A DNA stretch of 64,000 nt from Actinoallomurus bryophytorum (GTDB lineage Bacteria > Actinomycetota > Actinomycetes > Streptosporangiales > Streptosporangiaceae). Made by a program: the position numbers and the translations under genes. The notes beneath the pieces were generated by a model. That model saw only the letters and a program-made list of their open reading frames with translations. It was not told where the DNA came from and ran no database searches. Positions within the stretch are counted from its first letter, which is position 1; each line of letters starts with the position of its first letter. The DNA lies in the NCBI RefSeq assembly GCF_006716425.1, contig NZ_VFOZ01000001.1, positions 7,769,237 to 7,833,236 of the forward strand, written 5' to 3'. Positions 25,830-33,881 of this stretch are shown here, piece after piece.

Positions 25830-26708
25830 TCAGCGGGTGAGGAGGTCGCGCAGGGCCTTGGCGATGTCGGCCGGGGCTTCCTCGGCCATGAAGTGGCCGC
25901 AGGTGACGGTGCCGTGCCGCAGGTCGGACGCCCATTCGTGCCAGATGGCCGCCGCGTCGAAGCCGAGGGCGGCACCCCAGTCCTGCTGGAGTACGGCGAC
26001 CGGCATCCGCAGGCGGTTGCCGGCGTCCCGGTCGGCCTGGTCGTGGTCGACGTCGATGCCGGCGGAGGCGCGGTAGTCGGCGACGATCGAGGTGACGGCC
26101 GCACGTGAGGCGTCCAGGTAGGTGGTGCGGACGTCGGCGGGGATCGCCTGCGGGTCGTTGCTCCAGATGTCGAGGAAGTGGCCGAAGAAGGCGTCCGCGC
26201 CGGCGGCGATCAGCTGCTCGGGCAGGCCGGGTGGCTGGGCCATCAGGTAAAGGTGGAAGCCGACGGCGGCGGAGGTGCCGTGCATCACGTCCCACATGTC
26301 CAGCGTCGGCAGCACGTCGAGGCAGGCCAGGTGGGTGATCGCGTCGGGATGGTCCAGTCCGGCGCGGAAGGCGACCAGGGCGCCGCGGTCGTGCCCGGCC
26401 AGCGCGAAGCGGTCATGGCCCAGCGCGCGTGCCAGGGCGATGATGTCGGCGGCCATGGTCCGCTTGGAGTACGTGGCCGCGTCCGTGGCGGCGGGCTTGT
26501 CGCTGGCGCCGTAGCCGCGCAGGTCGGGGCAGATCACGGTGTGCCCGGCCGCGAGGTCGGCGGCGACGTGCCGCCACATCAGGTGGGTCTGCGGGAAGCC
26601 GTGCAGGAGCACGATCGGGCTGCCCGTCCCCGCGACGGCCACGTTCAGGGACACGCCCCCGCCGACCGGAACGCGCCGGTAGTCGAAGCCGCTGATGGTG
26701 GAGGTCAT
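25830..26708 (-). CDS. Alpha/beta hydrolase of the fluoroacetate (haloacetate) dehalogenase type (292 aa)
   Basis: I start at ATG 26708 (MTSTISGFDYRRVPVGG); an upstream open frame is a shadow of the SARP gene. LLHGFPQTHLMWRHVAADL carries the oxyanion region, and the nucleophile elbow GHDRG holds Asp107 instead of Ser. The acid appears to be Asp131 and the base His272 (CGHFMAEEAP). Against the well-studied fluoroacetate dehalogenase (as I recall it: Asp110, Arg111, Arg114, Asp134, His155, Trp156, Tyr219, His280), Arg108, His152 and Tyr212 are kept. Leu111 and Leu153 replace the second Arg and the Trp. That suggests haloacid or epoxide chemistry on a different substrate. It is divergent from the SARP gene. 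Confidence 0.87.
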   Translation of the reverse strand: MTSTISGFDYRRVPVGGGVSLNVAVAGTGSPIVLLHGFPQTHLMWRHVAADLAAGHTVICPDLRGYGASDKPAATDAATYSKRTMAADIIALARALGHDRFALAGHDRGALVAFRAGLDHPDAITHLACLDVLPTLDMWDVMHGTSAAVGFHLYLMAQPPGLPEQLIAAGADAFFGHFLDIWSNDPQAIPADVRTTYLDASRAAVTSIVADYRASAGIDVDHDQADRDAGNRLRMPVAVLQQDWGAALGFDAAAIWHEWASDLRHGTVTCGHFMAEEAPADIAKALRDLLTR

Positions 26709-26816
26709 GGTTCGTTCCTTTCCGTAGGTGACGGGCCTCAGCCTGCCGGGCGCGAATGAGCATCCGGTCAGCGCGCTACCGTGACCAGGGATGACGTCTC
26801 CGAAGGGTGGACCGGC

Positions 26817-28802
26817 GTGCGGTTCGGGGTGCTGGGACCGGTGGCGGCCTGGGACGGTGCCGGGAACTCCATCGCACTGAAGGGGCCACGGCACCGCGCC
26901 GTGCTGGCGCGGCTGGTCATCGCCCGCCGCCGCGTCGTGCCGGTCACCCGTCTGGTCGAGGACCTGTGGGACGACCCACCTGACGGAGCGGTGGGCGCGG
27001 TGCGCACCTTCGTGGCGGCGCTGCGCCGTGCCGTGGAGCCGGAACGCCCGCCCCGTACACCGGCCGCGCTCCTGGTCACCGAGGGGCCGGGGTACGCGCT
27101 GCGCGCCGAGCCGGACGCCGTGGACGCCTGGCGTTTCGAGCGGGCGGTGGCCGATGCCGCGGCCCTGCCCCCGGGAGACGGCCTCGTACGGCTGACCGAA
27201 GCGCTCGGGTGGTGGCGCGGACCCGCGTACGCCGAGTTCGCCGACGAGCCCTGGGCCCGTGCGGAGCGCTCTCGCCTGGCCGAGCTCCGGCTGCAGGCCG
27301 TCGAGCGTCAGGCCGAGGCCCGGCTCGCCCTGGGGCTCACCGCCGAGGCGGTGCCGGATCTGGACGCGCACGTCACCGAGCATCCCTGGCGTGAGGACGC
27401 CTGGCGGCTGCTGGCGCTCTCGCTGTACCGCACCGGCCGCCAGGGCGACGCCCTAGCCGTGCTGCGCCGGGCGCGAACACTCCTGGTCGAGCAGCTGGGA
27501 GTGGACCCGGGCCCGGGACTGCGCGGCCTGGAGGACGACATCCTGCACCAGGCCGTCCACCTCGACGCCGCCCCCGGACCGGGCGGGCCGGCGGCACGGG
27601 TCTGGGCACAGACGACGGCCGCCTACGACCGCAGCCTGGCATCGGGAGCACGTGCCCGGCTGGAGTCGACGGTGGGCCTGCTGCGGAACCTCGCGGTGAC
27701 CGGAGGCACCGGCCTGGAGGCCGCCCGGCAGCACCGCATGGCGGCCATCGCCGCGGCCGAGGAACTCGGCGACGCCGAGCTCACGGCCCGGGTGATCGGA
27801 ACGTACGACGTCCCGGCGATCTGGACCCGCTCGGACGACCCACGCCAGGCGGCGAGCGTCGTGGCGGCGGCCGAGCGTACGCTCGCCACCCTCCCGGCCG
27901 GCGTGCACGAGGCGGCGCGGGCACGTCTGCTGGCCACGATCGCCCTGGAGTCACGCGGCACCCACGCCGAGCGCGGGCCACGGGCCGCCCGGCAGGCCGA
28001 GGAGATCGCCCGTCGCCTGGACGATCCCGCGCTGCTGGCGTTCGCCCTCAACGGTGTGTTCATGCAGACCTTCCACCGCGCGGGCCTGGCCCCGCGCCGG
28101 GACGAGATCGGCGCCGAGCTGGTCGGCCTTTCCGCCCGGCACGGCCTGGTCACGTACGAGATCCTCGGACACCTCATCCGGATCCAGGCCCGCGGCGCGC
28201 TCGCCGACTTCGCGGCGGCCGACCGGCACGCGACGGCCGCCGACCGGCTGGCCGAACGCCACGAGCTGCCGCTGGTGGGGGTCTTCACCGACGGCTACCG
28301 CGCACTGCGGCTCGCCGCGGCCGGGCCGGCGCCAGAGGCCGAGGCGGAAGCGGCATACCGGGCCGCCGCCGCGCGGCTGGACGGCGCGGGCATGCCCGGA
28401 CTCCAGCGTGGCCTGCTGCCGCTGACCCTGCTGTGCCTGCGCCTCCAGCACGCGCGGCCCGCCCCTGCCGACGAGGGCACCGACTGGGGACCGTACGAGC
28501 CGTGGGCCCGCCCGCTCGTGCTCCTGGCCCAGGACCGCCGCGGCGAGGCCGCGGCGGCGCTGCGCCGGCTCCCGGAGCCGCCACGCGACCTGCTGCTCGA
28601 GGCCCTGTGGTGCCTCGCCGCCCGGGCGGCCGTCGCCATCGGGGACCGGGAGACGATCGACCGCGCGTACGCCGAGCTCGCTCCCGCCGCCCGGGAGCTG
28701 GCCGGGGCGGGCAGCGGCCTGCTCACCCTGGGCCCGGTGTCCCGGTATCTCGCCGACCTGGCCCGGCATGGCGCCCCGTCCCGGCCGGACACCCCCGGGT
28801 AG
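26817..28802 (+). CDS. SARP-type (BTAD) transcriptional regulator (661 aa)
   Basis: I choose GTG 26817 (VRFGVLGPVAAWDGAG) because a GAAGGG site lies 9 bp upstream and family members begin at this point; GTG 26781 in the same frame is an alternative. Residues 1-95 form the OmpR-like winged helix (RVVPVTRLVEDLWDDPP). Residues about 95-245 form the bacterial transcriptional activation domain (HPWREDAWRLLALSLYRTGR, ALAVLRRARTLLVEQLG). The remaining 400 residues are Ala-rich helical repeats. No NB-ARC P-loop is visible, unlike full AfsR. It is divergent from the dehalogenase-like gene and may activate it. It is not adjacent to an antibiotic cluster, so the regulon is unclear. Confidence 0.88.
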   Translation: MRFGVLGPVAAWDGAGNSIALKGPRHRAVLARLVIARRRVVPVTRLVEDLWDDPPDGAVGAVRTFVAALRRAVEPERPPRTPAALLVTEGPGYALRAEPDAVDAWRFERAVADAAALPPGDGLVRLTEALGWWRGPAYAEFADEPWARAERSRLAELRLQAVERQAEARLALGLTAEAVPDLDAHVTEHPWREDAWRLLALSLYRTGRQGDALAVLRRARTLLVEQLGVDPGPGLRGLEDDILHQAVHLDAAPGPGGPAARVWAQTTAAYDRSLASGARARLESTVGLLRNLAVTGGTGLEAARQHRMAAIAAAEELGDAELTARVIGTYDVPAIWTRSDDPRQAASVVAAAERTLATLPAGVHEAARARLLATIALESRGTHAERGPRAARQAEEIARRLDDPALLAFALNGVFMQTFHRAGLAPRRDEIGAELVGLSARHGLVTYEILGHLIRIQARGALADFAAADRHATAADRLAERHELPLVGVFTDGYRALRLAAAGPAPEAEAEAAYRAAAARLDGAGMPGLQRGLLPLTLLCLRLQHARPAPADEGTDWGPYEPWARPLVLLAQDRRGEAAAALRRLPEPPRDLLLEALWCLAARAAVAIGDRETIDRAYAELAPAARELAGAGSGLLTLGPVSRYLADLARHGAPSRPDTPG

Positions 28803-28819
28803 GTCTCTCGCCCCGGGTG

Positions 28820-29668
28820 TTACTCGCGGACCTGAGCGCCGACTGGAGGATGCGCGTCACCGGTGTCCGCGCCCAGGCCCGCGAGCAGGCGCAGCCCGTC
28901 CTCGGCGGGGCTGCCGGGGGCGGCAGACAGCACCAGCAGCTCCACGCCTGACCCGTCCGGTGGCGCGAAGTTCTCCTGGTGCAGTTCCAGCGGTCCGACC
29001 AGCGGGTGCCGGTACACCTTGCGTCCATGGGTGCGGGCGCGCACGTCCGCGCGGGCCCACAGGCGGCGGAAGCGCTCGCTGCCCATCGCCAGCTCGCCGA
29101 TGAGCGAGGCCAGGCGGGGGTCCTCGGGATATTTGCCGGCGGCGAGGCGCAGGTGCCCGACCACGTCGAGGGTGCATTTCTCCCAGTCCGCGTAGAGGCC
29201 GCGCTCGGCCTCCTCGAGGAAGATGTGCCGCGCGGTGTTCAGGCCCGGGATCGGCCGGCCGTAGAGGAGCCCGGCGAGGCGGTTCCCGGCGAGCACGTCC
29301 ATGCGATGGTCCATGATCAGCGCGGGTGCGTCGGCGACCAGGTCGAGGACGCGCAGCAGCTCCGGCCGGACCCGCCCGCCCGGCGGCTTCGCGCGGCGGC
29401 GGCGTTGGCGGGCGAGCCGGTAGAGGTGCCCGCGTTCGGTCTCGTCGAGGCCGAGGACGCCGGCGAGCGCGTCGAGGACCTGCTCGGAGGGCTGGGTCGA
29501 GCGGCCCTGCTCGAGGCGTACGTAGTAGTCGACGCTGACGCCGGACAGGTGCGCGACCTCTTCGCGGCGCAGCCCCTCGACTCTGCGGCGGCTGTCGGCA
29601 GGGATGCCGGCGGCCGCCGGGTCGACACGGGAACGCCGGGTACGCAGGAAGCCCGCGAGATCGTCCAT
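28820..29668 (-). CDS. XRE-family regulator with MmyB-like ligand domain (282 aa)
   Basis: The N-terminal HTH (RREEVAHLSGVSVDYYVRLE) is followed by QVLDALAGVLGLDETERGHL, and the C-terminal two thirds match the MmyB-like ligand-binding domain (ALIMDHRMDVLAGNRLAGLL, LNTARHIFLEEAERGLYADW, GRKVYRHPLVGPLEL). This layout is very common in actinomycetes, where the gene usually sits next to a reductase or dehydrogenase that it controls. Here it is divergent from the quinone-reductase-like gene at 29809 (140 bp between starts). It converges on the SARP gene with 17 bp between the ends. Confidence 0.92.
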   Translation of the reverse strand: MDDLAGFLRTRRSRVDPAAAGIPADSRRRVEGLRREEVAHLSGVSVDYYVRLEQGRSTQPSEQVLDALAGVLGLDETERGHLYRLARQRRRRAKPPGGRVRPELLRVLDLVADAPALIMDHRMDVLAGNRLAGLLYGRPIPGLNTARHIFLEEAERGLYADWEKCTLDVVGHLRLAAGKYPEDPRLASLIGELAMGSERFRRLWARADVRARTHGRKVYRHPLVGPLELHQENFAPPDGSGVELLVLSAAPGSPAEDGLRLLAGLGADTGDAHPPVGAQVRE

Positions 29669-29808
29669 GCCCTCAAGTATGGGCTGAGTGCGGGCCCGTG
29701 AGAGTGGCCCTGCGGTTACCAGGAAGTCCCGTCCGATGGAAGAAGCGTCCCTGAACGCCGGGCGCCGCAGTGCCCAGAATCGACGGCATCCGATCCGAAG
29801 GAGATGTC

Positions 29809-30588
29809 ATGAAGACGCTGATCGTCTACGCCCACCCGGAGCCGAAGTCGCTCAACGGTTCGCTGAAGGACCTCGCGGTGTCCACCTTGGAGACCGCCGG
29901 GCACGAGGTACGGGTGAGCGACCTGTACGGGATGAACTGGAAGGCGGTCGTGGACGCCGCGGACTACGGCCCTGACGCCTCGAGCCCGCTGAAGGTCGCC
30001 CTTGACTCGGGCCGGGCCTTCGACGCCGGGACGCTCACCCCGGACATCCTGGCGGAGCAGGAGAAGCTGCTGTGGGCCGACACGATCATCTTCCAGTTCC
30101 CGCTGTGGTGGTACTCGATGCCCGCGATCCTCAAAGGGTGGGTGGACCGGGTGTTCAGCTACCACTTCGCGTACGGCGTCGGCGAGCACAGCGACGTCAG
30201 GTACGGCGAGCGCTTCGGCGAAGGCACCCTCGCGGGCAGGAAGGCTCTGCTGTCGGTGACCGCCGGTGGCCCGGAGTCGCATTACGCCGCTCGCGGGATC
30301 AACGGCCCCATCGACGATCTGCTGTTCCCGATCCACCACGGCATCCTCTACTACCCGGGCATCGAGGTGCTGCCGCCGTTCGTGCTGTACGGCACCGACC
30401 GGATGACCGGTGCGGACTACCCGGACGTCGCCAAGGCATGGGAGGAGCGCCTGCTCACGTTGGAGTCGACCGGGCCGATCGCGTTCCGGCCGCAGAACTT
30501 CGGTGACTACGAGATCCCCTCGCTGCACCTGAAGGAGGGACTGGAGCCCGCGGGCCGTACGGGTTTCGGGTTGCACGTGCGCGGCTGA
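29809..30588 (+). CDS. NAD(P)H dehydrogenase (quinone)-type flavoprotein (259 aa)
   Basis: The ATG at 29809 (MKTLIVYAHPEPKSLNGSLK) is preceded by AAGGAG at correct spacing; an in-frame ATG upstream is less likely. The flavodoxin-like fold is shown by the N-terminal FMN loop (AHPEPKSLNGS), the segment FQFPLWWYSMPAILKGWVDR and LLSVTAGGPESHY. This matches the NQO/MdaB-like group that reduces quinones with NAD(P)H in two-electron steps, usually for protection. It probably forms a unit with the divergent XRE regulator. The tail FGLHVRG is short and family-typical. Confidence 0.9.
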   Translation: MKTLIVYAHPEPKSLNGSLKDLAVSTLETAGHEVRVSDLYGMNWKAVVDAADYGPDASSPLKVALDSGRAFDAGTLTPDILAEQEKLLWADTIIFQFPLWWYSMPAILKGWVDRVFSYHFAYGVGEHSDVRYGERFGEGTLAGRKALLSVTAGGPESHYAARGINGPIDDLLFPIHHGILYYPGIEVLPPFVLYGTDRMTGADYPDVAKAWEERLLTLESTGPIAFRPQNFGDYEIPSLHLKEGLEPAGRTGFGLHVRG

Positions 30589-30648
30589 CCGCCGGCGCGG
30601 GACAGGATGAGCCGCCTCCGGGGTGCACGGCGGTGTGCCGGCCCCCGG

Positions 30649-31003
30649 CTACGGAAGGAAGCCGTCGATTGCCAGCTCCAGCAGGCGGTCGGCTTGGGCG
30701 GCGCCGCCGGGGTTGTCGGGGGTGCGCCACAGGCAGCTCATGAGCATGATGACGTCGACGGGGTCGATGCCGGGGCGTATCTCGCCGGCGCGTTCGCACG
30801 CGTCGAGGAGCTGGCGGACGGCGGCGGTGACGGGGGGCCACGAGGCGCTGACGACCTCTTGCGCGGCGGCGGAATGCAGTGCTTCGCCGAGGCCGTGCTT
30901 GATGCGCACGTAGGCGGCGAGGGTGGTGAACCACTGCCGCAGCGCGTCCAGCGGGGTACGGGTGGCGAGGACGTCCGGCACGGAGTCGACGAGGCGACTC
31001 ATG
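30649..31003 (-). pseudogene. TetR-family regulator, C-terminal remnant
   Basis: Only the ligand-binding half survives, 118 residues from MSRLVDSVPDVLATRTPLDA to LELAIDGFLP. It matches the C-terminal domain of SbtR-like TetR regulators (YVRIKHGLGEALHSAAAQEV, GEIRPGIDPVDVIMLMSCLW). The helix-turn-helix of about 75 residues is missing. The frame continues upstream, but what follows is opposite-strand aldo/keto reductase sequence, not a DNA-binding domain. The break at about 31003 coincides with the break in that reductase, so one deletion removed both 5' ends and their shared promoter. It cannot work as a regulator. Confidence 0.75.
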
Positions 31004-31350
31004 CCGTGCCGACGGTGGCTACGCCGACCTGCTCTACAAAGCCAACGCCGACGGCGACCGCGCCATTCACCGACGAGGTCGGCGCCATCGCCGGCGCGCG
31101 CGCCGTCACCCGCGCCCAGGTCGCCCTCGCCTGGCTGCACCGCAACCCCGTCGCCGCGGCTCCCCTCGTCGGCGCTCGCACGATCCAGCAGATCGACGAC
31201 GCCGTCGCCTCCCTCGACCTCGAGATCACCGACGAGGAGGCCCGCCGCCTGGAGACCCCCTACACCCCTCGCCACGACCTCCAGGGCATCTCCGACGCGC
31301 GCGAACTCGAACGCATCAAGGCCGGCATCCCCGGTTTCGCCAACCTCTGA
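31004..31350 (+). pseudogene. Aldo/keto reductase, C-terminal remnant with frameshift
   Basis: From about 31011 one frame reads DGGYADLLYKANADGDRAIH. It then shifts by one base at 31071 (an extra C) into DEVGAIAGARAVTRAQVALA and WLHRNPVAAAPLVGARTIQQ. This is the C-terminal third of an aldo/keto reductase (cofactor and dimer region), and the end LETPYTPRHDL is typical. The catalytic Tyr/Lys/Asp part is missing. There is no start codon or ribosome site at the head. The remnant abuts the TetR remnant on the other strand at about 31003, consistent with a deletion between divergent genes. Confidence 0.75.
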
Positions 31351-31397
31351 CACCGCGCCGGGGCCTTCTCGACCTCAGCGCGGCCGGCCACCCGCAC

Positions 31398-32213
31398 CTA
31401 GGGCTTGCGGCCGACGCCGCCGGCCATCCAGACCTTCCTCGGCAGCTGTGCCTTGAGAGGGTTGTCCGGACGCCACTCACGGATGTAGACGAGACCGGGA
31501 TCCACCAGCTCGAACCCGTCGAAGAACGGGAGCACCTCGTCACGCGTACGCGCGGCGTTCTCGCCCGGACGGCCGAGGATGTCCCGGTAGATGTCCTCGA
31601 TCGGGTCCACGGCGTCCGGGCGCGTGTCGAAGACGACGTGGGAGATGGCGAGGTAACTGCCGTCCGGCAGTGCGTCGCGCAGCCAGGCGACGCTCTTGAA
31701 CGGGTCGTCCGAATGCGGGATGAAGTGCAGCGCGGTGAAGATCAGAACGGCCACGGGTTCGTCGAGGTCGATGAGATCGCGCTCCCGGCACGCGTCGAGC
31801 AGCTCGGCCGGATGCATGATGTCGCCCTCGAGCACCGAGGTCTGGGCGCTGTCGACGAGGAGCGCACGCGCGTGGGACAGGACGACGGGATCGCTGTCGA
31901 CGTAGACGACACGGGCGTCGGGGGCCTGGGCGCGGGCGACCTCGTGCGTGTTGCGCTGGGTGGGCAGGCCGGAGCCGATGTCGACGAACTGCCGGATGCC
32001 CTGTGAGCCGAGGTAGCGCACCATGCGGCCGAGGAAGTCGCGGTTCTCCTCGGTCATCTCCTTGATCTCCGGAGCGATGGCGAGCACCTGGTCGGCCGCC
32101 TCCCGGTCGGCGGCGAAGTTGTCCTTGCCCCCGAGGAAGTAGTCGTTCATACGAGCGATGTTGGGAGTGCTCGTGTCGACTCCGGCCAGAGCATGCCAGG
32201 GCGTGTCGGTCAT
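31398..32213 (-). CDS. SAM-dependent methyltransferase, actinobacterial PF04672 (DUF574) type (271 aa)
   Basis: MTDTPWHALAGVDTSTPNIA is followed by the family signature ARMNDYFLGGKDNFAADREA, FVDIGSGLPTQRNTHEVARA and VVYVDSDPVVLSHA. These form the SAM pocket. The end (VWMAGGVGRKP) is also characteristic. It is a paralogue of the protein at 15382-16200, with the same domain order and similar length but clearly different residues. It is single-cistron with no obvious partner, next to the TetR/AKR scar. Substrate unknown. Confidence 0.9.
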   Translation of the reverse strand: MTDTPWHALAGVDTSTPNIARMNDYFLGGKDNFAADREAADQVLAIAPEIKEMTEENRDFLGRMVRYLGSQGIRQFVDIGSGLPTQRNTHEVARAQAPDARVVYVDSDPVVLSHARALLVDSAQTSVLEGDIMHPAELLDACRERDLIDLDEPVAVLIFTALHFIPHSDDPFKSVAWLRDALPDGSYLAISHVVFDTRPDAVDPIEDIYRDILGRPGENAARTRDEVLPFFDGFELVDPGLVYIREWRPDNPLKAQLPRKVWMAGGVGRKP

Positions 32214-32340
32214 GTCTCACCCCTTCCAGCCTTTCGGTGATCTTAGCCGCTCGCCGCTGGCCGCTCCTCACATATCCGCCAACGGGGGGTGACGCGGTGT
32301 CATATCCCCCGGTGAAGGGCATCAACGGCGGACGCGCCGG

Positions 32341-33009
32341 CTACCGACCGGTCCTCGGCGGGGTGGCCCAGATGCCGCGGACGTGCCGGAGGTGGTGGCG
32401 CATCAGCGTCTCCGCCGCCTCGGCGTCGTTGCCGATCACGAGGTCGAGGAGCTGGAGGTGCTCGCGCGCCGAGGGAAGGAGCTCGCCGCGTTCGGCCAGG
32501 CTGGGCACTCCGTACAGGCGGGAGCGATGCCGCAGCTCGCGGACCACCTCGACGAGATGGGCGTTGCCGGCGAGCGCGAGCAGCTCCAGGTGGAAGACCT
32601 GGTCGGCCTCGATGTAGCCGAGGATGTCGCGGCGTTCGGCCGCGGCCACGACGGCCTCGGCGAGCGGGCGCAGCTCCTCGGCGCCCTCGGGGGAGGCGGC
32701 GACGCGGCCCACGGTCGGCACCTCGATCAGCGCGCGTACCTCGGTGATCTCGTCCAGGTCCCGGTCGGACAGCTCGGTCACCCGGAAGCCCTTGTTGCGC
32801 ACCGCGGTGACCAGGCCCTCCTTGACCAGGTCCAACATCGCCTCGCGTACCGGCGTGGGTGAGACGCCGAACCGCTCGGCCAGGGTCGGCGCGGAGTAGA
32901 CGACGCCGGGCCTCATCTCGCCGGCGACCAGCGAGGCGCGGAGTGCCTGCGCGATCTGGTCACGGACGTTCTGCCGTGTCGCCAGCGACGGCAGGTTCAG
33001 CTCGCTCAC
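32341..33009 (-). CDS. GntR-family (FadR/FCD-type) regulator (222 aa)
   Basis: It starts at GTG 33009, overlapping the upstream stop (GTGA); a longer upstream open frame is a shadow. The HTH reads YSAPTLAERFGVSPTPVREA followed by MLDLVKEGLVTAVRNKGFRV, as in GntR proteins. The FCD ligand domain follows (EVRALIEVPTVGRVA, DQVFHLELLALAGNAHLV, RHHLRHVRGIW). It is the last gene of the eight-gene minus-strand operon for uptake and metabolism of a proline-like amino acid. It probably represses the operon and senses the substrate or a keto-acid intermediate. An inverted repeat at 39499-39521 upstream of livJ is a candidate binding site. Confidence 0.9.
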   Translation of the reverse strand: MSELNLPSLATRQNVRDQIAQALRASLVAGEMRPGVVYSAPTLAERFGVSPTPVREAMLDLVKEGLVTAVRNKGFRVTELSDRDLDEITEVRALIEVPTVGRVAASPEGAEELRPLAEAVVAAAERRDILGYIEADQVFHLELLALAGNAHLVEVVRELRHRSRLYGVPSLAERGELLPSAREHLQLLDLVIGNDAEAAETLMRHHLRHVRGIWATPPRTGR

Positions 33010-33881
33010 CCCTTCATCCTCTCGTAGGCCGCCACGGCGACGACGAGGTCCTCCCAGGCCATGCCGACGCTCTTGAACAAGCGCGGGCGGCCGGAGCCGG
33101 TCCGCGGCGTCCCGGTCACCAGCTCGGCCAGGTTGGCCGGGGGACGCGTCACCCCGGGGATGATCAGGTCGCCCGCCTCGCGCAGCGCCGCCGCCCGCGA
33201 CTCCACGAACACCTCCGAGCGCGCGACGAGGACGCCGTCGACCTCCCGCGCGCCCGGCTCGTGCGAGCCGACCGCGACCACGACGGCGTGCGCGGGCACG
33301 AGGTCTCCGGGGAAGAGGGGCTCGCGTGCGGTCGTGCAGCACGCGACGATGTCCGCGCCCGCCACCGCGTCCGGTGTGCCCGCCGAGGCGTCCAGGCCCG
33401 ACGCCCGGCACCGCGCCACGAACTCGCCCGTGCCGCCGCGCCCCACGACCGTCACGCGCTCGACCGGCCGTACGGCGCACAGCGCGCGGACGTGCCCCCA
33501 CGCCTGCGGGCCGGTGCCGAAGACGACCAGGTGGCTCGCGTCCGCCGCGGCGAGGTGGCGTACGGCCAGCGCGGACACCGCCGGAGTACGGATCGCGGTC
33601 AGCGCCACACCGTCCAGGAGAGCGATCGGCGCGAGAGTCCGCCCGTCGAGCAGCAGGTAGACGCCCTGGATCCGGGGCAGGTCGCGGTTGCCGGGCGCCA
33701 CCGTGGCGATCTTCACGCCCGCGTACCCGTGCACCGCGGCGGGCATGAGGAGGATCTGGCCGGCCGGGACGTCCGCGACGGACCGTGCCGGGCCGGACTC
33801 GGGGTCCAGGCCCGACCGCAGCGCCCGTTCGAGGAGGTCGGCCGCCTCGGCCTCGGTGGGCAGCGCCTCGACGTTGATCAC
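33006..33881 (-). CDS. Ornithine cyclodeaminase / mu-crystallin family enzyme (291 aa)
   Basis: It overlaps the next gene by 4 bp (33878-33881). GTGPQAWGHVRALCAVRPVE is the NAD(P) site, preceded by LLDGRTLAPIALLDGVALTA and IRTPAVSALAVRHLA; VGSHEPGAREVDGVLVARSE is the C-terminal family segment. Members include ornithine cyclodeaminase, alanine dehydrogenase and pyrroline-2-carboxylate reductase. Its neighbour is a proline-racemase-family protein, so the best guess is reduction of delta1-pyrroline-2-carboxylate to proline in (hydroxy)proline catabolism. It acts in the cytoplasm. Confidence 0.85.
   Translation of the reverse strand: MINVEALPTEAEAADLLERALRSGLDPESGPARSVADVPAGQILLMPAAVHGYAGVKIATVAPGNRDLPRIQGVYLLLDGRTLAPIALLDGVALTAIRTPAVSALAVRHLAAADASHLVVFGTGPQAWGHVRALCAVRPVERVTVVGRGGTGEFVARCRASGLDASAGTPDAVAGADIVACCTTAREPLFPGDLVPAHAVVVAVGSHEPGAREVDGVLVARSEVFVESRAAALREAGDLIIPGVTRPPANLAELVTGTPRTGSGRPRLFKSVGMAWEDLVVAVAAYERMKG

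Noticed and set aside
26709-27383. N-terminal extension of the dehalogenase-like gene
   Set aside because: It lies antisense to the SARP gene with no domain content, while ATG 26708 begins the hydrolase fold at the usual place.
30607-31350. Intact 247-aa plus-strand gene
   Set aside because: The first 130 residues are antisense to the TetR remnant; only the end is aldo/keto reductase, and a frameshift separates it from the matching upstream piece.
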